A stretch of 64,000 bases of DNA, taken from positions 62,001 through 126,000 of the forward strand of contig CAXTIU010000008.1 of the NCBI GenBank assembly GCA_964244495.1. The letters are read 5' to 3'. Of this stretch, positions 59,455-64,000 are shown piece by piece. Source of the DNA: RH-AL1 sp964244495 (GTDB lineage: Bacteria; Pseudomonadota; Alphaproteobacteria; Rhizobiales; Beijerinckiaceae). A model generated the notes under the pieces. The model was given only the letters and a program-made list of their open reading frames with translations. It did no database searches and had not been told where the DNA came from. Made by a program: the position numbers and the translations under genes. The first letter of the stretch is position 1, and each line of letters starts with the position of its first letter.

Positions 59455-61014
59455 CTACTCGGCGGCGATGCGCTGGGGCACCGGCACGAAATCTTCCGGG
59501 AAATGGGTCATCGCGCTCTTCACCGGCACGGGCGTCAGGCCGCCCATCGCGCAGAGCGAGCCGTCGGTCATCGTCACGCAGAGGTCGGCGACGAGGTCGA
59601 GGTTCCGGGCGACATCGGTGCCGGCGATGATCTTCGCCATCGTCTCCACGCCGCGCACCGCGCCGATGCGGCAGGGCGTGCACTTGCCGCAGCTCTCCGT
59701 GGCGCAGAACTCGAAAGCGAACTTCGCCTGCTGCGCCATGTCGACCGTCTCGTCGAAGACGACGACGCCGCCGTGGCCGATCAGCCCGCCGGCGGCGGCG
59801 AAGGCCTCGTAGTCCATCGGCGTGTCGAACAGCGCCGGCGGGAAGTAGGCGCCGAGCGGGCCGCCGACCATCGCCGCGCGGATGCGCCGCCCGTTGCCGG
59901 AGCCGCCGCCGAAGTCGTTCACCACCTCGCCGAGCGTGACCCCGAAGCCGAGCTCGATCAGTCCGCTCCGCTGGACGTTGCCGGAGAGCTGGACGCAGAG
60001 CGTGCCGCGCGAGCGGCCCATCCCGTAGTCGGCGTAGGCCCGCGCGCCGTGCGTCATGATCCAAGGCACGGAGCACAGCGAGATCACGTTGTTGACGACG
60101 GTGGGCTTGCCGAACAGGCCCTGCAGCGCCGGCAGCGGCGGCTTGGCGCGCACCACGCCGCGCCGCCCTTCCAGGCTTTCCAGCAGCGCGGTTTCCTCGC
60201 CGCAGATGTAGGCGCCTGCCCCTAGCCTGGCGTGCAGCCGGAAGGCGCGGCCGGAGCCGAGCACCGAGTCGCCGAGAGCGCCGTCGGCGGTGGCGACCGC
60301 GATGGCCTTCTCCATCGTCTTGAAGGCGTGAGGGTACTCGGAGCGGATGTAGACGTAGCCCTCGGTGGCTCCGACCGCCAAGGCGGCGATGGTCATGCCC
60401 TCGATGAGGCAGAAGGGATCGCCCTCCATCATCATGCGGTCGGCGAAGGTGCCGCTGTCGCCCTCGTCGGCGTTGCAGACGATGTACTTCTGGTCGGCGG
60501 TTCCATCGGCTTTCTTGGCCTTGCGGACGGTGGTCCACTTGACGCCGGTCGGGAAGCCGGCGCCGCCGCGCCCGCGCAGGCCGGACTCGGTGACCTGCTC
60601 GGTGATCGCCTCGGCGCTCATGGCGATGGCGTTCGCCAGGCCGACGAAGCCGCCGTGCGCGCGGTAGTCGGCGATGTCGAGCGGATCGATGATGCCGCAG
60701 CGCTCGTAGGTGAGGCGCGTCTGCCGGGCGAGGAAGGGGATCGCCTCCGGACGGCCGAGGCGCAGCCGGTGCGCGCCGCCCTCCAGCAGGCCGGCGGCGA
60801 GCAGGCCGTGCACGTCGCCGGGCTTCACCGGCCCGTAGGCGATGCGGCCCTCGGGTGTGACGACCTCGACCATCGGCTCCAGCCAGAACAGGCCGCGCGA
60901 GCCGTTGCGGACGATCTCGACGTCGGCGCCCGACGCGGCGAGTGCCTTGGCGACCTTGTCGGCGCCGACGGCGAGCGCGCCGGCGTCGCGGGGGACGTAG
61001 ACGCGGGTGGTCAC
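59455..61014 (-). CDS. fdsB: NAD-dependent formate dehydrogenase beta (NADH/FMN) subunit
   Basis: 519 residues from GTG 61014. A NuoE-like N-terminal thioredoxin part is followed by the NuoF-like domain (G-R-G-G-A-G-F-P-T-G, C-N-A-D-E-G-D for NADH/FMN, and E-S-C-G-K-C-T-P-C-R for a 4Fe-4S cluster). It transfers electrons to NAD+. GTGA overlaps the stop of fdsG, so the two are coupled. Confidence 0.96.
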   Translation of the reverse strand: MTTRVYVPRDAGALAVGADKVAKALAASGADVEIVRNGSRGLFWLEPMVEVVTPEGRIAYGPVKPGDVHGLLAAGLLEGGAHRLRLGRPEAIPFLARQTRLTYERCGIIDPLDIADYRAHGGFVGLANAIAMSAEAITEQVTESGLRGRGGAGFPTGVKWTTVRKAKKADGTADQKYIVCNADEGDSGTFADRMMMEGDPFCLIEGMTIAALAVGATEGYVYIRSEYPHAFKTMEKAIAVATADGALGDSVLGSGRAFRLHARLGAGAYICGEETALLESLEGRRGVVRAKPPLPALQGLFGKPTVVNNVISLCSVPWIMTHGARAYADYGMGRSRGTLCVQLSGNVQRSGLIELGFGVTLGEVVNDFGGGSGNGRRIRAAMVGGPLGAYFPPALFDTPMDYEAFAAAGGLIGHGGVVVFDETVDMAQQAKFAFEFCATESCGKCTPCRIGAVRGVETMAKIIAGTDVARNLDLVADLCVTMTDGSLCAMGGLTPVPVKSAMTHFPEDFVPVPQRIAAE

Positions 61015-61484
61015 GCCCGCGCCTCCGCGATCAGGCCGTCGAGGGACGCGATGTCGAGGTTGCCGACCGGCTCCTCGTCGATCAGCACCGCCGGCGCGCA
61101 GGTGCACAGGCCCAGGCAATACACCGGCTCGATCGTGATCGCGCCGTCGCTGGTGGTGCCGTGCCAGTCGATGCCGAGCTTGCGCGTCAGCGCCTCGTGC
61201 ACCGCGAGCGCCCCACGCGACTGGCAAGCCTCGGCGCGGCACACCTTGATGGTGCGGCGGCCCGGCGGGTGGTCGCGGAAGTCATGGTAGAAGGAGAGGG
61301 TGCCGTGGACCTCGGCCTTCGACAGGTTGAGTGCCTCGGCGAGCACCGGCACGATGGCCTTGTCGACGTAGCCGAAGCGTCCCATCAAGGCGTGCAGGAT
61401 CGGCAGCGTCGCGCCTTTCTCGCGCGCGCGGGCCGTGACGAGGTCGGTCGCTGCCGCCAAGTCCCAGGTCTGATACTCGGACAC
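61011..61484 (-). CDS. fdsG: NAD-dependent formate dehydrogenase gamma subunit
   Basis: 157 residues, NuoE-like. [2Fe-2S] ligands in K-V-C-R-A-E-A-C and Y-C-L-G-L-C-T-C-A-P. It starts at a GTG and is the first gene of the fds operon. A 17-bp dyad of LysR type lies 81-97 nt upstream. Confidence 0.95.
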   Translation of the reverse strand: MSEYQTWDLAAATDLVTARAREKGATLPILHALMGRFGYVDKAIVPVLAEALNLSKAEVHGTLSFYHDFRDHPPGRRTIKVCRAEACQSRGALAVHEALTRKLGIDWHGTTSDGAITIEPVYCLGLCTCAPAVLIDEEPVGNLDIASLDGLIAEARA

Positions 61485-61564
61485 GTTTCCATCCCACCAA
61501 GCTTTTATAAGGTGCCCAGATCATCCTTGCGGTCGGGCAAATCAAGGGGTCCGCCCCGTGCTGC

Positions 61565-61581
61565 GATAGAACACGTCTATC
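61565..61581 (-). promoter_or_regulatory. LysR-type dyad (T-N11-A) upstream of fdsG
   Basis: GATAGA-N5-TCTATC, a perfect 6-bp dyad, includes TAGAN5TCTA, which fits T-N11-A. It is 81 nt upstream of the fdsG start and 14 nt downstream of the LysR stop. It is the natural candidate for the site by which the neighbouring LysR regulator responds to formate. Inference from position and symmetry. Confidence 0.6.
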
Positions 61582-61594
61582 AAACCAGCCGAAA

Positions 61595-62500
61595 TCACGC
61601 AGTTTTGGACGATATCCGTCGAACGGCCAGGCGCTCGGCCTCGCGCACGAGGGCGTTGGCGAGGGGGCTGATCGCGAAGCGCTGGGGCACCACGAGACCG
61701 ACCAGGTGCGTGACATCCGGCCCGACGATGGGGATCGCCCGCACGTTCGACGGAAGGCCGACGGTCTCGCCCAGTCCGGCCGGCACGATGGACGACCAGC
61801 GGCCGGTCGCCACATGGGCCACGAGCGCGGTCACGGAATTGGATTGCAGGGCGGCCTCCGGCTCGGCACCGCTGTCGCGCAGCATCTGGTCGATGATCCG
61901 CCGGTTCTGCATGTCGGGCGTCATCAGGCAGAGGGGCAACCCGCCGAGGTCGCGCCAGTTGACCGGTCCCCGTTGGCCGAACGGGCCGGCGGCGGGTGTC
62001 AGCAGCACGTACGACTCGCGGTAGAGCGGCACGGTCTTCACGTCGCCGAGCGGCTCGTTGGCGAGGTAGGTGATGCCGCCGTCGACGTCGAGGTTGGCGA
62101 GGCGCTCGAGGATCGCGCCCGACGAGGCCGACTCGATCGAGAAGCGCACGGCGGGATGGTGGTCACGGAACGGGGTGGTCAGGGCCGGCACCATCGTCAG
62201 CGCGGTCGGGATCACGGCGAGCTTGAGGTGCCCAGACAAGCCCCGCTTGAGGGCGTCGAGGTCCTGGCGCATCGCCTGCGCGTCGCCGACGATGCGCCGC
62301 GCCCACGACAGCACGTGCTCGCCCTCCGGCGTGAAACCCTGGTAGCGGGACGAGCGGCGCACGATCACGACGCCGAGCGTTTCCTCCAGCTGCTTCAGGC
62401 CGGCCGACATGGTCGGCTGGGTGACGCCGCACGCCTCCGCCGCCCGGCCGAAGTGCTGCTCGCGGGCGAGCGCGATGACGTAGGCGAGCTTGTCGATCAC
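61595..62500 (-). CDS. LysR-family regulator next to the fds operon
   Basis: 301 residues. The N-terminal helix-turn-helix (A-R-E-Q-H-F-G-R-A-A-E-A-C-G-V-T-Q-P-T-M-S) and long effector domain are standard. GTG start with GGAAGGG upstream. It lies 110 bp before fdsG in the same orientation, so it may regulate that operon in cis, as FdsR-like regulators do elsewhere. Formate as effector is not proven. Confidence 0.9.
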   Translation of the reverse strand: MIDKLAYVIALAREQHFGRAAEACGVTQPTMSAGLKQLEETLGVVIVRRSSRYQGFTPEGEHVLSWARRIVGDAQAMRQDLDALKRGLSGHLKLAVIPTALTMVPALTTPFRDHHPAVRFSIESASSGAILERLANLDVDGGITYLANEPLGDVKTVPLYRESYVLLTPAAGPFGQRGPVNWRDLGGLPLCLMTPDMQNRRIIDQMLRDSGAEPEAALQSNSVTALVAHVATGRWSSIVPAGLGETVGLPSNVRAIPIVGPDVTHLVGLVVPQRFAISPLANALVREAERLAVRRISSKTA

Positions 62501-62535
62501 GCGTCGCCCTTCCGAGCTTCAGTCGAGCGCCATCC

Positions 62536-63828
62536 TCAGTCGAGGTCCCGGCCCCTCGTTTCCGGCATCAGGAACGCCGCCACCGCGCCGACGGCGCTGA
62601 TCGCCACGAGGTAGTAGGCCGGCGCCAGCTTGTCGCCGGTGAGCGCGATGAGCTTGTTGACGACGTAGTTGGTGGTGCCGCCGAAGATCGTGACGCTGAA
62701 GGCGTAGACGATGGAGAGGCCGGCCGAGCGCACCGCGCGGGGCAGCGACTCCGGGATGCCGACGATCACCGCCGCCGCGTTGAGCGAGGAGAGCGCGGCG
62801 AGCAGGAAGGTGATCGCGTAGACGTTGCCGGCGCTCGGCGCGTGGACGAGGACGGCGAAGGCCGGCACCGCGAGCACCACGATCGCCACGCGCGGCCACA
62901 CCATGACCGGGCGGCGGCCGACGCGGTCGACGAGCCAGCCGCCGAACAGCGGGAAGACGACGGAGGCGGCGCCGAGCGCGATCGTGCTGCCGGTGGAGGC
63001 GGCGAGCGACAGGCCGAGCGTCGCCTTGGCGTAGGTCGGCATGTTGGTGCCCACGAAGTTCGACACGGTGGCCGCCATGATGACGAGGAAGTTGAGGGTG
63101 AGCATCCGGCCGTGGTCGCGCCCCAGGCGGCGCAGCACGTCGAGCGTCGAGGCGGCCGCGCCGGCGTCCGACCCCTCGCCGGCGGTCTCCGGCAGGTGGT
63201 TGCGGATGACGAGGCCCACCGGCACGATGGCGACGCCGAGCAGGAAGGGCACGCGCCAGCCCCATTCCTGCATCGAATGGTCGCTGAGCGTCTTGGCGAG
63301 CGCGAAGCCGACGATGCCGGCGAACAGCGAGGCGATGCCCTGGCTGGCGATCTGCCAGGAGGCGATGAAGCCGCGGTGCGCCGGCGGCGCCGCCTCCAGC
63401 AGGTAGGCGGTGGACGGCCCCACCTCGCCGCCGAGCGCGAACCCCTGGATCAGGCGCCCCGCGATGACGATCACCTGCGCCCACGCGCCGATGATCGCGT
63501 AGCCGGGCGTCGCCGCCAGCATCAGCATGCCGGCCGCCATCATCGCGATGGTGAGGATCATCGCCGGCTTGCGCCCGGCGCGGTCGGCGAAGGCGCCGAT
63601 GACGATCCCGCCGACAGGCCGCGTGACGAAGCCGATGCCGAAGATGGCGAGCGACGACAGCAGGCTGGCGAGGGGATCCTTGGCGGGGAAGAAGGTTTCG
63701 CCGATGCTGGTGGCGAAGAAGGCGTAGGTGGTGAAGTCGTAGAACTCCAGCGCGTTGCCGAGGATCACGGCGGCGACGGCGCGCCGCTCCAGCGGCGGGT
63801 GGTCGACGGGCAGGGTGGCGGTGGTCAT
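62536..63828 (-). CDS. MHS-family (MFS) transporter
   Basis: 430 residues with 12 predicted helices. Family motifs F-Y-D-F-T-T-Y-A-F-F-A, G-R-L-I-Q-G-F-A-L-G-G-E and D-R-A-G-R-K-P and D-R-V-G-R-R-P loops are clear. MHS proteins are proton symporters for organic acids or betaines. Next to fds, an organic-acid substrate is a possibility. It ends 35 bp before LysR. Confidence 0.92.
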   Translation of the reverse strand: MTTATLPVDHPPLERRAVAAVILGNALEFYDFTTYAFFATSIGETFFPAKDPLASLLSSLAIFGIGFVTRPVGGIVIGAFADRAGRKPAMILTIAMMAAGMLMLAATPGYAIIGAWAQVIVIAGRLIQGFALGGEVGPSTAYLLEAAPPAHRGFIASWQIASQGIASLFAGIVGFALAKTLSDHSMQEWGWRVPFLLGVAIVPVGLVIRNHLPETAGEGSDAGAAASTLDVLRRLGRDHGRMLTLNFLVIMAATVSNFVGTNMPTYAKATLGLSLAASTGSTIALGAASVVFPLFGGWLVDRVGRRPVMVWPRVAIVVLAVPAFAVLVHAPSAGNVYAITFLLAALSSLNAAAVIVGIPESLPRAVRSAGLSIVYAFSVTIFGGTTNYVVNKLIALTGDKLAPAYYLVAISAVGAVAAFLMPETRGRDLD

Positions 63829-63850
63829 GTCATCCTTCGGGCCGGGGCGC

Positions 63851-63988
63851 CTTGCCCTTCTCCCGCTGGCGGGACAAGGTGGCCTCGCGAAGCGAGGTCG
63901 GATGAGGGCTCTCCGTATGCGCGGCGACGTCCCTCATCCGTCACCACTTCGTGGAGACACCTTCTCCCGCGAGCGGGAGAAGGGCAAG
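63851..63988. repeat. REP-like palindromic intergenic repeat near the window end
   Basis: CTTGCCCTTCTCCCGC (63851-63866) is exactly complementary to 63973-63988. The inside carries CCTCGCGAAGCGAGG and GATGAGGG/CCCTCATC pairs. This layout is a common intergenic repeat in Hyphomicrobiales genomes. Confidence 0.75.
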
Positions 63989-64000
63989 CCGGGCTCGTCA

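Noticed and set aside
56445..59630. 1061-codon plus-strand frame
   Set aside because: Antisense of fdsA, a clear enzyme with ordered cofactor motifs.

Overview
The window is a high-GC chromosomal segment of an alphaproteobacterium, most likely of the order Hyphomicrobiales and perhaps near Methylobacteriaceae. The order rests on the flagellar gene set (flaF, flbT, a DUF1217 gene, a fliQ-flhA-fliR block, a motA-fliM-fliN-fliG-flhB block) and on a soluble NAD-linked formate dehydrogenase operon. The genus is a guess. No rRNA, tRNA, integrase, transposase or CRISPR array was recognised.

Layout. 1-5.6 kb: a truncated membrane sensor kinase, a PAS hybrid histidine kinase, a single-domain response regulator and a HerA-like ATPase. 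5.9-6.6 kb: an exported Fe/Mn superoxide dismutase. 7.0-22.5 kb: a five-gene block made of a TolC-like lipoprotein, a HlyD adaptor, a GAF-HlyD fusion, a PqqD-like/M50-protease/HlyD fusion and a 3214-residue surface or secreted protein. The giant protein has an N-terminal DUF4347 domain and 22 Ig-like repeats. No ABC ATPase is encoded in the block, so it may be an unusual export machine with its own substrate. 22.5-26.6 kb: a translationally coupled kaiC-kaiB-kaiB-hybrid kinase operon without kaiA. 26.9-32.1 kb: a GMC oxidoreductase, then a copper cluster (DUF2946 protein, outer-membrane protein, CopC, CopD, PCu(A)C). 32.5-35.1 kb: a decaying patch with two PPOX-type flavoproteins, a C-terminally truncated nitronate monooxygenase and frameshifted remnants of an amidohydrolase and of an ABC substrate-binding protein.

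35.4-54.6 kb is a flagellar region. The plus strand carries flgK, flgL, flaF, flbT, flgD, fliQ, flhA, fliR, a fliJ-like gene, flgJ-like, flgN-like and two small genes. The minus strand carries motA, fliM, fliN, fliG, flhB, a hypothetical gene and a PilZ gene. The plus strand then resumes with a DUF1217 gene, flgF, fliI and a hypothetical gene. Together these give hook-filament junctions, hook cap, export gate, export ATPase, C-ring and stator. A broken hypothetical gene interrupts the first unit. 55.0-63.8 kb: an aldo/keto reductase lacking its usual catalytic His, then on the minus strand an MHS-type transporter, a LysR regulator and fdsG-fdsB-fdsA-fdsD, with a LysR-type palindrome upstream of fdsG.

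Non-coding structure includes two copies of a roughly 120-bp dispersed element near 5.8 and 54.7 kb, a tandem palindromic 17-mer upstream of the response regulator, several long perfect inverted repeats and REP-like palindromes. Functional calls come from reading the translations. No database search was possible.
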